A DNA stretch of 64,000 nt from Glycomyces xiaoerkulensis (GCF_002798405.1 NZ_PGGV01000003.1:62001-126000); one strand, 5' to 3'. Shown: positions 10,297 through 20,411, numbered from the stretch's first letter. A program made the numbers and translations. The notes: a model not told the origin generated them from the sequence alone.

Positions 10297-13200
10297 TTAC
10301 CGTCTCTCGGACTCCCAGTTGCGCTCTGGAGTTGACGTGGAACTGAGTTGGCGTGCGGCCGTAGCAGCGTCGTTGCCCAGTTCAGGATCGTGCGCCATCG
10401 AAGCGAGGAGCCGCATGGTGGCTTGATTGCCAACCTTGGAGAGCAGTTGGATGTACCTGCGGAGGTGGTCGAGTTGTTCCGGCCATCGTGTCAGGTGGAG
10501 ATGCCGGTCTGATTGGGTGATGCCGTGTTCAAGGACGGTGCGGACCTGTTCGGGGAAGTGCATCAGCAGTTTGCGGAGTACGCCTTTAACCGGAGATCGG
10601 AACGTATGGCTGATCCAGAAGAGGGGTTCGGCTGCAACCTCGTGCAGTTCGTGTATCAGTCGCTGCCACAGTGGTCGGCATTGCTCGGTGACTTCTCTAT
10701 TGGTAAGGCTGGGATGGTGGAGATACCAGAGGACCTGGCCATAACAGCTCCATGCTTCGGCCAGCGAACCGCTGAGATGGGTGAGTGGGGGCAGTGGGCT
10801 CATGTGGCTGGCGAGTCCGAGCACGCTGATGACGTACGCTGCGACATCATCCTGGGGCTGCATTGTATCTTTTGCGAGGGATGCCGCCCACAATCTGAAC
10901 GCTGGGATTGCGATGGGGTCGTTGGCGTCAAGGAGCACCTCAAGGATCACGTCCTTCCAGACCAGTGCCTCGGTGCATCGTCCTGCGAGGGCTGCCAGCC
11001 GGTTGATCTGGTCAGGTTCGAGTGCGTCTATAGCCTCGACAAACGGAGGACCGATGACGGGTTCGAACTGAGAGACGAAGATGTGATATGCCTGCGCGAA
11101 GGTGTCGTTGCTGTCGGGTGATGAGAGTAGTTGCCTGATGTCATCGGCAATGTCTTGCGGGCTGTGCGGTGAATCGACGAGGCCATAGGCATGCAAGCAC
11201 TCGATGAGTGCGTCATTCAGGAACAGATGGCCAGGTTGAAGGCATTCAAGGAACTCCTCCAACGCACGCCGTTCGTCCGCCTGGGCAGTGAGTCGTACGA
11301 ACATCAACATGTCGAATATCGCGAGTTGGAGATGGTAGGCGCCACTGTCCCACGCGCAGCGGGCGACGGTGAGCGCTAGCTCGGCGGCTTCGGGAAGGCT
11401 GGTGCGGCTCACGAGCAAGCACGCCAAGGCTATACGGCTGTACCGGTTCGGCTCGAGTCCATGGGTCAGCTGCTCGAATTGCTGTAGTGTCACGGCCGAG
11501 TGAAACCGATTGAATGTGAGGCGGCAGGCCTCCAGGATCAGGCCGGTCGGCAGTCGTTCCGATCCTGAGCGGCTAAGTCCTGCCAGGGCATAGCCGATAT
11601 GGTTCGCCAGGGTGACCCTGGCAGGCGCCGAGTTGGCGACGGTCGCCGAAGCGAACGCGGTGTCGGTTGCGTCAAGAAGCTGAAGACACTCCCTGAACAG
11701 GATGCCGTCGTGCAACCCTTCGCCGATCGCGGCGAAGATTGCATGGTCGTAAGCGCTCCAAGCGAAGCTTGGGCTGATTTCGACTTGATATTCCTGCTGG
11801 AAGTGAAGTGACGCTGCCTCGAAGATGCTGGCCGTTCTTTGGAGCAAGCGTCGAGCTTCTCGGTCCATGACCTGCTCGGCCGGCGTCCCCAGCCTGCCTC
11901 GCAGCGCATCGGAGAACGCGCTCGATTGTGGGATCGCCGTCATGATCGCCTGTATGGTCTTGAAGTCGGAGGCCAATGCAAGTGCGAACTTGACGAGGTC
12001 TGCATGATCGGGAGAGCTCAGGTCACTGACCATTGCGGTGGTATCGGTGCCGTGGTCAAGGAGAAGCGCCTCAGCTGCGAGCAGCCGCTGATACTGCTCG
12101 TGGGTAAAGGCAACATGCTGGCCTTGGACCTGGATGAGCCCAGATGCCAAAACGTCATCGAAGCTGTCGGCTCCTGCGCTTGCGGCGCAGCGTTCGGCCT
12201 CGCCGAGTGTGATCGCGCCGCGCAGTTGCTGGTCCATGGTACGAGCCCAGCTTCGAAGGACGGCTCGAACCGTAGTTGGCCGGTTCGTACCTGACGCCCG
12301 CTCCCGGATGTAGGCATCCAGCAGAGTACCGGTGCCGGCTCGAGGTGGGAGATCGCCAAGGAGCTTGGCGGCGAGGGCGAGCTCGAGCGGCTGTTCGAAC
12401 GGTGCAAATGCAGGATCGGAGGGATCCGCTCCGTTGGCTTCGATGATGCGGTTACGTTGTTCCGGGGAGGGTGACTTCATCAACCAGGTGGTTCCGCCCA
12501 GGGGTTCGGGCGCGTCGGGTTGTGCCTGGCCTGTGGTGATCACGGTGATGGGTTCACGGAGACACATGGCGTTGAGTTCGTGGAGCAGGCGCGTCTGCAG
12601 ATCTGCAGGGCACTCGTTGATGCCGTCGACGAGCAGCGCCACAGATCGCTGCCAGGCCTTTGCCCCCTGAATGAGGGCTTGCGCATCACGTGCGGAATAG
12701 GTGGCGACGGCCTCGTCGAGGAGGGCCCGGAGGCCGCCAGGTCCGTACAGGCGGGCCGAGATCCAGACGGGGAGCCAACCGGTCTGCGCCAGCTGTGAAG
12801 CAATTTGTACCAATGCGATGGTCTTTCCTGACCCAGACGGTCCAACAATATGAATGTGGTGCTGGGCTTTCAGGTGCACGGTGAGAGCATCCGTAGCGAG
12901 CTCCGCACCGGAAGAAGCTTTGATACTCACGGGCACTGCCGCAGACAGGTCCGGGGAGCGGTGGGAGAGGAATCGCTGCACGAACTCGTCCAGACCCGTG
13001 TCGGCAAGGGAGCGGGGGGTCAGCCCGAGACGAGCGGCGAGCGTCGACCGGTCCACTTGGGCTCCGACCGGAGCGTAGCTGCTTGCCAGGTCGAGCATGC
13101 GGTCGAAGTATCGACTTGCTGCGTCCAGGTTGCCGTCGGTGATCTGATTGCTCAGCCACGTGACGGCACCAGCGCGGTCGGCGTCTCGCCCGTCATCGAG

Positions 13201-13740
13201 TCGCAGTTCGACTATGTAGAGGGCTGAGAGCAGACGCCATGTCAGGTCGTCGATCGCACCCTCTTGCTGCGAGGCGGTTGCGACCATTTTGTCGAGCTGC
13301 TGCAGGCGCCTTTGCAGCGACTTAGAGCGTCTGCTGGCGACGTGGTCTCGGAACTCCTGAGCGTTGGGCTGACTTCGCGCACAACCGGTGAGTTCAGCGA
13401 GATCATGTGCAAGCCCGGCGGGCCCCTCCATCGCGAGTGCCAGGCGCCAATGGCCTGTACCCAGGTCCTCACGATGCCGTTCGATCTCGGCAAGGAAGGA
13501 TCGGAAGAGCCTAACCGAGTCCTCGTCGCCCAGCTTGAGCGTTGGCCGTCGCCGCATCGCAATATTGAGTTCCCGTTCGAAGCCGGTCGTGTTTGAACCG
13601 CGAATACGGAAGTCATCGACGTGAGTCGCCGGCGCCTGGAAGGTCACCTCGACCGACGCCACGTCAGCGCCGAGAGCGGGCAAGGGGACACCCGTCAGCA
13701 AGTGGGTGAGCAGGACAGCACCATATCGATGCTCGAGCAC
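10297..13740 (-). CDS. NACHT-type NTPase with degenerate nuclease-like N-terminus
   Basis: A 1147-residue ATPase convergent with the previous gene. The N-terminus reads VLEHRYGAVLL, then THVDDFRI, then IAMRRRP: the same order as a PD-(D/E)XK fold, but with Arg where Q-x-K is expected, so this domain may be a non-cleaving sensor. Walker A GPSGSGKT is near residue 281 and Walker B VALLVDGINE near 355. After that come a NACHT-like helical region and about 600 residues of helical repeats. I chose GTG at 13740 because GGTGGAGG lies just upstream and homologous domains begin close to the RYG motif. GTG 13797 and ATG 14028 are in frame, but the extra residues do not look coding. Confidence 0.75.
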   Translation of the reverse strand: MLEHRYGAVLLTHLLTGVPLPALGADVASVEVTFQAPATHVDDFRIRGSNTTGFERELNIAMRRRPTLKLGDEDSVRLFRSFLAEIERHREDLGTGHWRLALAMEGPAGLAHDLAELTGCARSQPNAQEFRDHVASRRSKSLQRRLQQLDKMVATASQQEGAIDDLTWRLLSALYIVELRLDDGRDADRAGAVTWLSNQITDGNLDAASRYFDRMLDLASSYAPVGAQVDRSTLAARLGLTPRSLADTGLDEFVQRFLSHRSPDLSAAVPVSIKASSGAELATDALTVHLKAQHHIHIVGPSGSGKTIALVQIASQLAQTGWLPVWISARLYGPGGLRALLDEAVATYSARDAQALIQGAKAWQRSVALLVDGINECPADLQTRLLHELNAMCLREPITVITTGQAQPDAPEPLGGTTWLMKSPSPEQRNRIIEANGADPSDPAFAPFEQPLELALAAKLLGDLPPRAGTGTLLDAYIRERASGTNRPTTVRAVLRSWARTMDQQLRGAITLGEAERCAASAGADSFDDVLASGLIQVQGQHVAFTHEQYQRLLAAEALLLDHGTDTTAMVSDLSSPDHADLVKFALALASDFKTIQAIMTAIPQSSAFSDALRGRLGTPAEQVMDREARRLLQRTASIFEAASLHFQQEYQVEISPSFAWSAYDHAIFAAIGEGLHDGILFRECLQLLDATDTAFASATVANSAPARVTLANHIGYALAGLSRSGSERLPTGLILEACRLTFNRFHSAVTLQQFEQLTHGLEPNRYSRIALACLLVSRTSLPEAAELALTVARCAWDSGAYHLQLAIFDMLMFVRLTAQADERRALEEFLECLQPGHLFLNDALIECLHAYGLVDSPHSPQDIADDIRQLLSSPDSNDTFAQAYHIFVSQFEPVIGPPFVEAIDALEPDQINRLAALAGRCTEALVWKDVILEVLLDANDPIAIPAFRLWAASLAKDTMQPQDDVAAYVISVLGLASHMSPLPPLTHLSGSLAEAWSCYGQVLWYLHHPSLTNREVTEQCRPLWQRLIHELHEVAAEPLFWISHTFRSPVKGVLRKLLMHFPEQVRTVLEHGITQSDRHLHLTRWPEQLDHLRRYIQLLSKVGNQATMRLLASMAHDPELGNDAATAARQLSSTSTPERNWESERR

Positions 13741-14385
13741 GGTGCCTCCACCGCCGGAAGCATAGGGGTGTCCTGGGGTGGGCTGTTCCTCCACAGAGAC
13801 AGTCTCGCATCTGGCCTCTGTCGGGCACAGGTGGAGGAGCCTTCCAGATGTTCTGGAGGCGGAGCATTCGCCGTGTCCAGGCACAGGCTCACTTGGACTG
13901 AGGCAGGGCTCCTCGTCGCGGCCGTGATGCCCACGGCCAACTTTGTTCCAAACCGTCTCGGCGGGAAGGAAGTTGAGAAGGTGCGCCCGGTGAGATTCAG
14001 CTTGACTCTCACTCTTCAGTGATGGCATCGTTCAGCGCCATCTCAGTTTCAAATATATATTGACAACAAGGCATTCTAAAGAACCTCGAGCCGCGGATCG
14101 TATCGGCATAGCGTCGAGCCCGGTGCCGATCGCGACGAAGTCCCGAGTTCCTACCTGAACGGTTGGGCGCTCGAAACCTTCGAGCTGACGGAGACCCAGT
14201 GGCCGGAGCTTGCGGGTGCCAACCTTGCCCGGCGCGCTGGCATGCGAACTGCGGTGCTTGTGAATTGTGAATACACTGTCGACTGCGGCCGTTTTGCTGG
14301 ACGGAGAAGACGAGGTGCGCCGACGTGGCCACGCGAGGGAAATGGAATGGTGGGGCGGAGTCTGGTATGAGGGTTGGGAGGCCGG
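13741..14385. other. Divergent intergenic region with AT-rich core
   Basis: The stretch between two divergent defence genes has no convincing gene. Its centre (about 14045-14085) is strikingly AT-rich for this genome (AATATATATT next to TTGACA on the plus strand) and is the likely promoter zone for the minus-strand NTPase. A ten-codon minus-strand frame starts at 14041 and is too short to judge. Confidence 0.5.
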
Positions 14386-16254
14386 GTGTTCCTGCAACGA
14401 GCAGTGATTCGGGGGTTTCGTGCGTCTTCGACGGAGGATCTTGAATGCGAGTTTCCGGGCCGCTTTTCGGTTCTGGTAGGAGCGAATAACGCCGGTAAGA
14501 GCACTGTCACCGATGCCCTGTATCTGGCGCATCGGGACCGGTTCCCGAGGCTTGGGGCGCCCTCGGTGGCGACGTTGGGACCGCACCGGCCGCGCGAGAT
14601 CGCTGTGTCGTTCGCATTCACCGCTGAGCTGAGTGGCGAGGGACCTATTGGAGCCATGCTGCGGGCACAGGCGATGCCTGCGCCAAGCTGGTCTCGCGGA
14701 CTCGAGCGCAACCTCGGTAGCGTACGCGCCGCTGCGCCCGAGATGGTGCCGGATGCCTACGATAAGCTGCGGCTGATCTACCTTCCGGCGTATCGCAATC
14801 CGCTCGATGAGCTTGCGCGTCGAGAGGCGCAGGTGCTCATCGAGATGCTGCGGGCCGAACAGCAGCGGCAACACGGTCATCGCAACCTATCCGATGTGCG
14901 TGCGAGAGCCCAGCGACTCCTTGAGGATCTGACGCGCACCGGGCTGATCGAAGCGGTCGAGCATCGCATCCGCGAGCATTTGACCGCGCTGTCGTCCGGC
15001 GTCAGCGGACATTATGCGTTCGTTGGCGGCCAAGCCGTTGACGACGCTTATCTGGCGCGAGTGCTGGAGCTGCTTTTGGGAGCCGTTGACGAGCGGGCCT
15101 CCGCGCAGCGGCTCGAGGTCTCCGGGTTGGGCTATGTCAACCTGCTGCATATCGCTGTAACGCTTGCCGGGATACCGAACTTGCGGGCTTCGGCAGCCGA
15201 CACAGGCGAGAACGCGCACGCTCGGGAGGGGCGAAGCGACGATGCGAGCAGTACGGCAGAGGAGTCGGCTTCGCAGTCGGACCGTGAACCGACTGAGGAA
15301 GAACTCGACGCGCAGCGCGAGGTTGAAGCCGAATCGAACGAGGATGCGTTCTTTCCCGACCAGTTCCATGTCACCTTGGTCATCGAGGAACCCGAAGCGC
15401 ACCTGCACCCCCAGCTGCAACACGGTCTGACGCGTTACCTGCGCAAGCTGACTGCAGACCGGCCGGAGCTGCAGACGATCATCAGTACCCACTCCGGAGA
15501 CGTCATCGCCGCATGCAGACCGGAGGAGCTTGTAGTGCTCCGGCGGCTCGGCGGCGGTCGGCGGACCTCACGCGTGCTGGCCAATATCCCGATGCATGAC
15601 CGGGATCGGACCCTCCACATGGCTCGCATGCACCTCGACGTGACCAGGTCGGCCGCCCTCTTTGCTGAGCGCATGGTCATCACCGAAGGCGTCACGGACG
15701 CGTTGCTGCTGCGCCAATTCGGGCGTGCTTGGGCGGGCGCCGAATCGCGTCGTCGTCAGTTCATCGAAGCGCTGACTATCGTGGTGATGGGGTGGAAGGT
15801 CGGCCGCTGGCCAGTCGACCTGCTGGCGACCCGCGGGCATGAGATCGCTACCCGAATCGCAGTCTTCAGAGATACCGACAACCGGACGGGAGCGCCGGCT
15901 GCGCCTCCTTCGTGGCTCGCCGACTTCGATGATGCCGTCGTCAGGGGCTTCTACAATGACCCGACACTGGAGCCGGCGATCACGCAAGGCAACGAGGAAG
16001 CCGTCACCATCGCGCTCGAAGAGACCGGGATCGGGCGTCCTGCCCAGTGCACGGCGAAGGCCGTCGACGGCCTCTTTACTGGAGCCTCCAACAGCAAGAA
16101 GGCCATGTTCGCCCACGCCCTGGCCGCTGAATTGGAGCAGCGAATGGCGAACGACAGTCCGGTGATGGTGCCAAATCATATGAGCCAAATGTTCGAATTC
16201 CTATATGCGGGCCACGACGACGATGACCTCGACACGCTCACGCCTGACATGTGA
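14386..16254 (+). CDS. gajA: GajA, OLD-family ATPase-TOPRIM nuclease of a Gabija system
   Basis: A 622-residue OLD-family protein. The ABC-like ATPase has Walker A GANNAGKS at about 32-39 and the signature/Walker [12 protein letters not shown] near 332, followed by ISTHSGD. The C-terminal TOPRIM domain shows [13 protein letters not shown] near 430 and the acidic DTD of FRDTDN near 497. In Gabija systems GajA is a nucleotide-regulated DNA nicking enzyme working with GajB. Start: GTG at 14386, preceded by GGGAGG at 4-5 nt; the in-frame TTG at 14374 has a GAGGG directly abutting it, too close to serve. The 3' end overlaps the gajB start by about 30 nt, the usual two-gene layout. GajA looks intact, but its partner is disrupted. 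Confidence 0.9.
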   Translation: MFLQRAVIRGFRASSTEDLECEFPGRFSVLVGANNAGKSTVTDALYLAHRDRFPRLGAPSVATLGPHRPREIAVSFAFTAELSGEGPIGAMLRAQAMPAPSWSRGLERNLGSVRAAAPEMVPDAYDKLRLIYLPAYRNPLDELARREAQVLIEMLRAEQQRQHGHRNLSDVRARAQRLLEDLTRTGLIEAVEHRIREHLTALSSGVSGHYAFVGGQAVDDAYLARVLELLLGAVDERASAQRLEVSGLGYVNLLHIAVTLAGIPNLRASAADTGENAHAREGRSDDASSTAEESASQSDREPTEEELDAQREVEAESNEDAFFPDQFHVTLVIEEPEAHLHPQLQHGLTRYLRKLTADRPELQTIISTHSGDVIAACRPEELVVLRRLGGGRRTSRVLANIPMHDRDRTLHMARMHLDVTRSAALFAERMVITEGVTDALLLRQFGRAWAGAESRRRQFIEALTIVVMGWKVGRWPVDLLATRGHEIATRIAVFRDTDNRTGAPAAPPSWLADFDDAVVRGFYNDPTLEPAITQGNEEAVTIALEETGIGRPAQCTAKAVDGLFTGASNSKKAMFAHALAAELEQRMANDSPVMVPNHMSQMFEFLYAGHDDDDLDTLTPDM

Positions 16255-17229
16255 ACAGCGGGCAGCGGCGACGAGCGCCGAAAGGCGTATTTACATCAAC
16301 GCTGCACCAGGCTCAGGTAAAACGACCGTGGCTGCCGAGCGCTTCGGCGTGCTGCGATGGGAACCAGACGATGATCTGCGCCGGATCCTTGCGCTCAGTT
16401 TCACCCGATCTGCCTGCGCAGAGCTGTGCACAAGAATCCGGCAGCGATGGGGCCGGACGGCCCTATCCTGGCCTCATGTGGGGATGACGATCGACGCTCT
16501 CCACTGCGAAATACTGACCTACCTGCTGCGAACCGAGGCGGTCTCCTGGCCGGGCGGCCTGACTGAACTGACGGTGCTGGACAACTGGCGCGGCCAGAAG
16601 GCCGCGCGGTGGATGGCGGAGAGCATGGGCTACCGCAGGGCCATCACCCTCGATGGAACCGCAGTCGGCACCCGTGGGATTCCGGTCAACCGTGCCGGAC
16701 ACTACGTCGGCAAGAAGGAGGACTTCGAATCGCACCTGCGAGCCGGCCGGTGCGCGCACGAGGACGTCCGCCACCTGGTCCTCGCTTCGCTGAAGAACGC
16801 TGAATTGAAGGCGATTATCGCTGAATTCCTCCGTGCAACCACGAAAGCCGTGATTGTCGACGAGGTCTTCGACGCCAACGAGCTCGATCTCGCTCTGGTT
16901 TGGCTGGCGGCCGAGGAGGGACTATCGGTCACCGTGATCGGTGATCCCTGGCAGGCACTCTACGACTTCCGCGGCGCCCGACCAGACTTGGTGCCCGGGA
17001 TGGTCGAGGCCGGAGCCTTCACAACCTACCCGGTCAGCCGCTCATTTCGATTCACGACCGACACGATGCGCACCGTCGCGGAAAAGGCCAGGTCCGGCGC
17101 CCCAGTGTCGTTGGCGACGTCGGCCGACATCGCCGAGTGCGACGTCGTCCTCGCGCGCAAATGGAAAGACCTCTGGGACGTCGCCGACTGTGTGCTGCCG
17201 CTGTCTTTCGGCCGACTGGCCAACCAAAC
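16223..17229 (+). pseudogene. gajB: gajB, 5' part (UvrD-like helicase), interrupted by IS21 element
   Basis: The N-terminal 335 codons of the UvrD/Rep-like Gabija helicase. Seen are motif I INAAPGSGKTT near residue 25, motif Ia LALSFTR, a Walker B-like VDEVFD near 213 and motif III VIGDPWQALYDFRGA. Helicase motifs V and VI are absent from this piece because an IS21-family element is inserted after 17229. Translation would run about 36 codons into the element and stop at 17338. ATG at 16223 overlaps the end of gajA; ATG 16205 is also in frame and neither has a strong ribosome site. Rejoined with 19916-20411 the frame is open for 500 residues, close to the usual GajB length. Confidence 0.92.
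17223..17229. repeat. Target-site duplication, left copy
   Basis: ACCAAAC immediately precedes the left end of the IS21-family element and recurs directly after its right end (19909-19915). Seven base pairs lies within the 4-8 bp usual for the family. Confidence 0.9.
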
Positions 17230-17245
17230 TGATTATTACGGGTTG
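17230..17245. repeat. IS21 left terminal inverted repeat
   Basis: TGATTATTACGGGTTG; matches the complement of the right end at 15 of 16 positions. Confidence 0.9.
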
Positions 17246-17334
17246 CGGTGGCCCCGGGTTCTGGTGAGTTTGGGCCCCAGTTCGGGGGTTGGAACTGGGG
17301 CCGTTTCCAGGTTGATTTGGCCCCGCCTGGTGGG

Positions 17335-18126
17335 CTAGTTGGTGGCGGTTTTCTGGGTCTGGGCGAGTCGGTAGGAGTCGGTGCCGGTCTCGATGATGGT
17401 GCCGTTGAAGGTCAGGCGATCGACGATCGCGGCGCAGAGCCTGGGGTCGGTGAACGTTTTCGTCCAGCCGGAGAACGACTCGTTGGAGGCGATGGCGACG
17501 CTGTTCTTCTCCTCGCGTTCGGTCAAGACCTGGAAGAGCAGTTCGGCGCCGTACCGGTCGAGTTCCATGTAGCCCAGCTCGTCGATGCAGAGCAGGTCGA
17601 CCCTGCCGTAGCGGGCGATGGTGCGTCCCAGCTGTTTGTCGTTGGCGGCTTCGGTGAGTTCGTTGACCAGTTTCGCGGCCAGGACGTACTTGACCTTGTA
17701 TCCGGCCATGACCGCCTCGTGCCCCAGGGAGATCAGCAGGTGCGATTTCCCGGTGCCGGAGTCGCCGATGAGGCAGAGCGGGCTGCCGGTTCGGATCCAG
17801 TCGCATTTGGCGAGGGTGGCGACGGTCGCGGCTTCGATGTTCGGATTGGCTTCGTAGTCGAAGTCCTTCACGCCCAAGAACTTCTGGCGGGGGAAGTCCG
17901 CGGCCCGCAGGCGGCGTTGGCAGCGGCGACGGTCGCGGTCCTCGCACTCGGCCATCATCAGCTCGGCCAGGTAGCCGCGGTAGGTGAGCTGTTCGCGTTT
18001 GGCCGCGTCGGCGGCCGGGGCGAACTGGCTGCGGACGGTCGGCAGTCGCAGCATCTTGGTCGCGACGTCGACCGCGGTCTCGGCGGCGGCTTCAGTCATC
18101 CCTCGCGTCGTGGGTTTGTTGGTCAT
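17335..18126 (-). CDS. istB: IstB, IS21 transposition helper ATPase
   Basis: A 263-residue AAA+ helper of the IstB/DnaC type. Residues about 85-100 give FPRQKFLGVKDFD; Walker A is GDSGTGKS near 122, Walker B LLCIDELGYM near 177, with the sensor region VAIASNESFSGW after it. IstB loads on target DNA and stimulates the IstA transposase. The ATG lies inside the 3' end of istA (35-nt overlap), the normal translational coupling of the pair. Full length for the family. Confidence 0.95.
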   Translation of the reverse strand: MTNKPTTRGMTEAAAETAVDVATKMLRLPTVRSQFAPAADAAKREQLTYRGYLAELMMAECEDRDRRRCQRRLRAADFPRQKFLGVKDFDYEANPNIEAATVATLAKCDWIRTGSPLCLIGDSGTGKSHLLISLGHEAVMAGYKVKYVLAAKLVNELTEAANDKQLGRTIARYGRVDLLCIDELGYMELDRYGAELLFQVLTEREEKNSVAIASNESFSGWTKTFTDPRLCAAIVDRLTFNGTIIETGTDSYRLAQTQKTATN

Positions 18127-19825
18127 GGTCGCTCTCTCCCTCGTGGTGCGGTGACGGTGGTGTCGGCAGGCGTTTCAGCAGCCAGTCGTAGGCAGCGACC
18201 GAGGGTGGGGGCCTGGTGTCGATCGGGAGGCAGGGCCGCTCGCCCCAGGCGGGGCTCGCAGTGTCGGTCTCGCCTGGGCTGTCGTTGTCGGACAGGCCTT
18301 GCGCGGCGCGTCGGGCCAGGACCGCGACCGCATCGGAGGTGAGGGCGCCCGATCCGATCGCAGCGGCCAGACCGGCGACGACGTGTTCGTGGGCGAGACT
18401 GCGGTGGAGCAGCAGGATGCGGATCAGCTCCCGGGTGCCCGCAGCCTGGCCGTGGGCGCGGCCGGCGAGCTGCCACCATCGGTCGTGGACCGGGGTGAAC
18501 TTCCCGGCCGCGCGGGCCTGGTCCAGTGCGGTCGCGCCGGGCAGGGCGCCGGGTTTGATCAGCAGCGCCTCAAGGTAGTGGTCGAGCTTGAGTTGCTCCT
18601 CGCCGCGCCGCAGCAGCCGCCGGTGCCGGGCGATCTCGGTCCGGCCCTCGAAGACCACCAGGTGCGAGGCATACAGCAGCACGCGGACCTTCCTGCCGAT
18701 ATAGCGGACCGGGACGGAGTACTTGACCTGCCGGACCGTGACCTGGCTGAACCGGTCGACCCGAGGGCAGAACAGGCGCCCGACCTCGAAATCCTCTTCC
18801 GGCAGCGGGGCCAGGTGCATCTTCTCGACCTCGAAGTACTGGCCGACCGTCTGCGCTCTGGCACCGATCCGGCGGGTCTCGTCCTCAGCGTCCCACCGCT
18901 CGACGGCCGCGTTGAGCTCGTCGAGGTCGGCGACGACCGGGACGGGAACGAAGTGGTTGCGGCGGAACCAGCCGATATCGCCCTCGACACCGCCTTTCTC
19001 ATGCGCGCCTTCCAAACCGGGACGGCAGTAGAACGCATCGATGCCATAGTGGACGCGAAAGGCCGTCCAGCGGTCGTTCTCGATCCGGGACCGGGACAGG
19101 CCCACGACCTGATGAACTGCGGCCCGCAGATTGTCGTAGCGGACCTGACCGGTCGGGACACCGCCGATGGTCTTCAGCGCGTGGACATGGCCCTCGAAGA
19201 ACGCCTCCTGCCCGCACGAGAGTGAAATCCGGTGGACCGCCTTCCCCGAGAACGACAGCCGGAAGCTGAACAGGAAACACTTCGTGCGCACCCCCGCCAG
19301 ATCCACCCAGATCTCTCCGAAATCGACCTCCGCGCCGACACCGGGCCGATGGGACTGGCGAATGAACGCCTCCGGCGCACGCGCCCGGGCCTCCTGCTCG
19401 AGTTCCTTGCGCCGCTCGGAGACGTACTCGGCCAGCGTCGTATAGGCGACATCCGACATGCCCCACTCGTCCATCAGCCGCTCATGTAGCCGCCGGACCG
19501 TATGCCGCTGCTTGGCCGGGGCTTCCAGGTCGGCTTTCAAGATCTCGTCGATCGCACCGGTGAACGGCTCGAGTTTCCGCTTCCGTTTGGGCGGCTTCTT
19601 GCGCTCCGGAGGCTCTATGGACTCAAGTGCGTCCCGGATCGTTCGACGATGCACGCCGTATTTCTCAGCGAGCGCCCGGATCGACAGGTCCTGGCTGCGG
19701 GCATCACGCCGGATCGCAGCGAACAGTTCCGCCCTCTTCCGCACAGACCGATCGACCACCGACGCCCCCACCCGCCTCGGATACTCAGTCACCGCATGGT
19801 CACACGACCACCAGGGTGGGGCCAC
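18092..19825 (-). CDS. istA: IstA, IS21 transposase
   Basis: DDE transposase of the IS21 family. An N-terminal helix-turn-helix (IRALAEKYGVHRRTIRDAL) is followed by a basic linker (PPKRKRKLEPF) and an rve integrase core. Catalytic acids are visible as EVDFGE, RYDNL and the Glu of HEKGGVEGDIGWF. A beta-barrel-like domain (VPVRYIGRKVRVLLYASHLV) and a variable tail complete it. The full open frame gives 577 residues; the true start may be one of the internal GTG codons around 19759, since family members begin only a few residues before the ELFAAIRRDAR segment. The frame is undamaged. Confidence 0.93.
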   Translation of the reverse strand: MAPPWWSCDHAVTEYPRRVGASVVDRSVRKRAELFAAIRRDARSQDLSIRALAEKYGVHRRTIRDALESIEPPERKKPPKRKRKLEPFTGAIDEILKADLEAPAKQRHTVRRLHERLMDEWGMSDVAYTTLAEYVSERRKELEQEARARAPEAFIRQSHRPGVGAEVDFGEIWVDLAGVRTKCFLFSFRLSFSGKAVHRISLSCGQEAFFEGHVHALKTIGGVPTGQVRYDNLRAAVHQVVGLSRSRIENDRWTAFRVHYGIDAFYCRPGLEGAHEKGGVEGDIGWFRRNHFVPVPVVADLDELNAAVERWDAEDETRRIGARAQTVGQYFEVEKMHLAPLPEEDFEVGRLFCPRVDRFSQVTVRQVKYSVPVRYIGRKVRVLLYASHLVVFEGRTEIARHRRLLRRGEEQLKLDHYLEALLIKPGALPGATALDQARAAGKFTPVHDRWWQLAGRAHGQAAGTRELIRILLLHRSLAHEHVVAGLAAAIGSGALTSDAVAVLARRAAQGLSDNDSPGETDTASPAWGERPCLPIDTRPPPSVAAYDWLLKRLPTPPSPHHEGESDHDQQTHDARDD

Positions 19826-19892
19826 CCCAATCTGGAACTAGTTTTCAGCCCCGTCCAGTGGGGCCACACGAACCCGGAAGACGGGGCCAACT

Positions 19893-19908
19893 CAACCCGT
19901 AATAACCA
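19893..19908. repeat. IS21 right terminal inverted repeat
   Basis: CAACCCGTAATAACCA; the complement of the left end with one mismatch. Confidence 0.9.
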
Positions 19909-19915
19909 ACCAAAC
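19909..19915. repeat. Target-site duplication, right copy
   Basis: ACCAAAC, identical to 17223-17229. Confidence 0.9.
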
Positions 19916-20411
19916 CGACGCGGCTGTAGCGCTGCTGCTCGATCGCTTCGTACGGGGCAGGTTCGGGCATGGGACGGTGCATGGCGTCGAGGCCGGAGCG
20001 GTCCTGGGCCTCGACTTCGAGCGCGTGCAACTCGAAAGCGACCGGTTCGCGGCGATTCTCGAGGTGCTGCACGCCGGGTCTGCTGCGGCAGCCACTGTGG
20101 CACTTGAACAGCTCCGCGACACGATCAAGACGCTCCGGACCGATGGTCGCAGGCCAAGAAGCCTCAAGGCCGAATCAGAAGCCGAGCAAATCGGCCGCCT
20201 CCAGGCGCTGGCGCGTCGCATGCGCCGTGACGACCTGATCCCGGGCCTAACTGTCCATCAGGCCAAGGGCCGGGAATGGCCTGCAGTCGGCCTCAGCCTC
20301 TCCTCGGGCGAAATGGCGCGACTTCGGGAAGGTCTGCACGAAAACAAACCTGACGACCGCGTGCTCTACGTAGCGCTGACGCGGGCGATGAAGACGGTTC
20401 GGCGGTGTTGA
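19916..20411 (+). pseudogene. gajB: gajB, 3' part (UvrD-like helicase C-terminus)
   Basis: The C-terminal 165 codons of the disrupted Gabija helicase. Helicase motif V appears as LTVHQAKGREWPAVG and motif VI as VLYVALTRAM, both diagnostic of the UvrD/Rep superfamily. When one copy of the 7-bp duplication and the IS are removed, the last two bases of the 5' part plus 19916 complete a codon and the frame continues without a stop to 20411. The only in-frame start inside this piece is a GTG at 19977 with no supported ribosome site, so the fragment is probably not expressed. Confidence 0.92.

Larger units (their letters stand above)
17230..19908 (-). mobile_element. Complete IS21-family insertion sequence
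   Basis: A 2679-bp element with 16-bp terminal inverted repeats (15/16 match, 5'-TG...CA-3'), a 7-bp direct target duplication, and the istA-istB pair overlapping by 35 nt. Several TGGCCCC copies inside both ends look like the multiple transposase-binding repeats known in IS21 elements. Both genes are open, so it may still be active. It lies in opposite orientation to gajB. Confidence 0.95.

Noticed and set aside
14009-14041. Ten-codon minus-strand frame as a leader peptide
   Set aside because: Too short to distinguish from chance, and no attenuator structure is evident.
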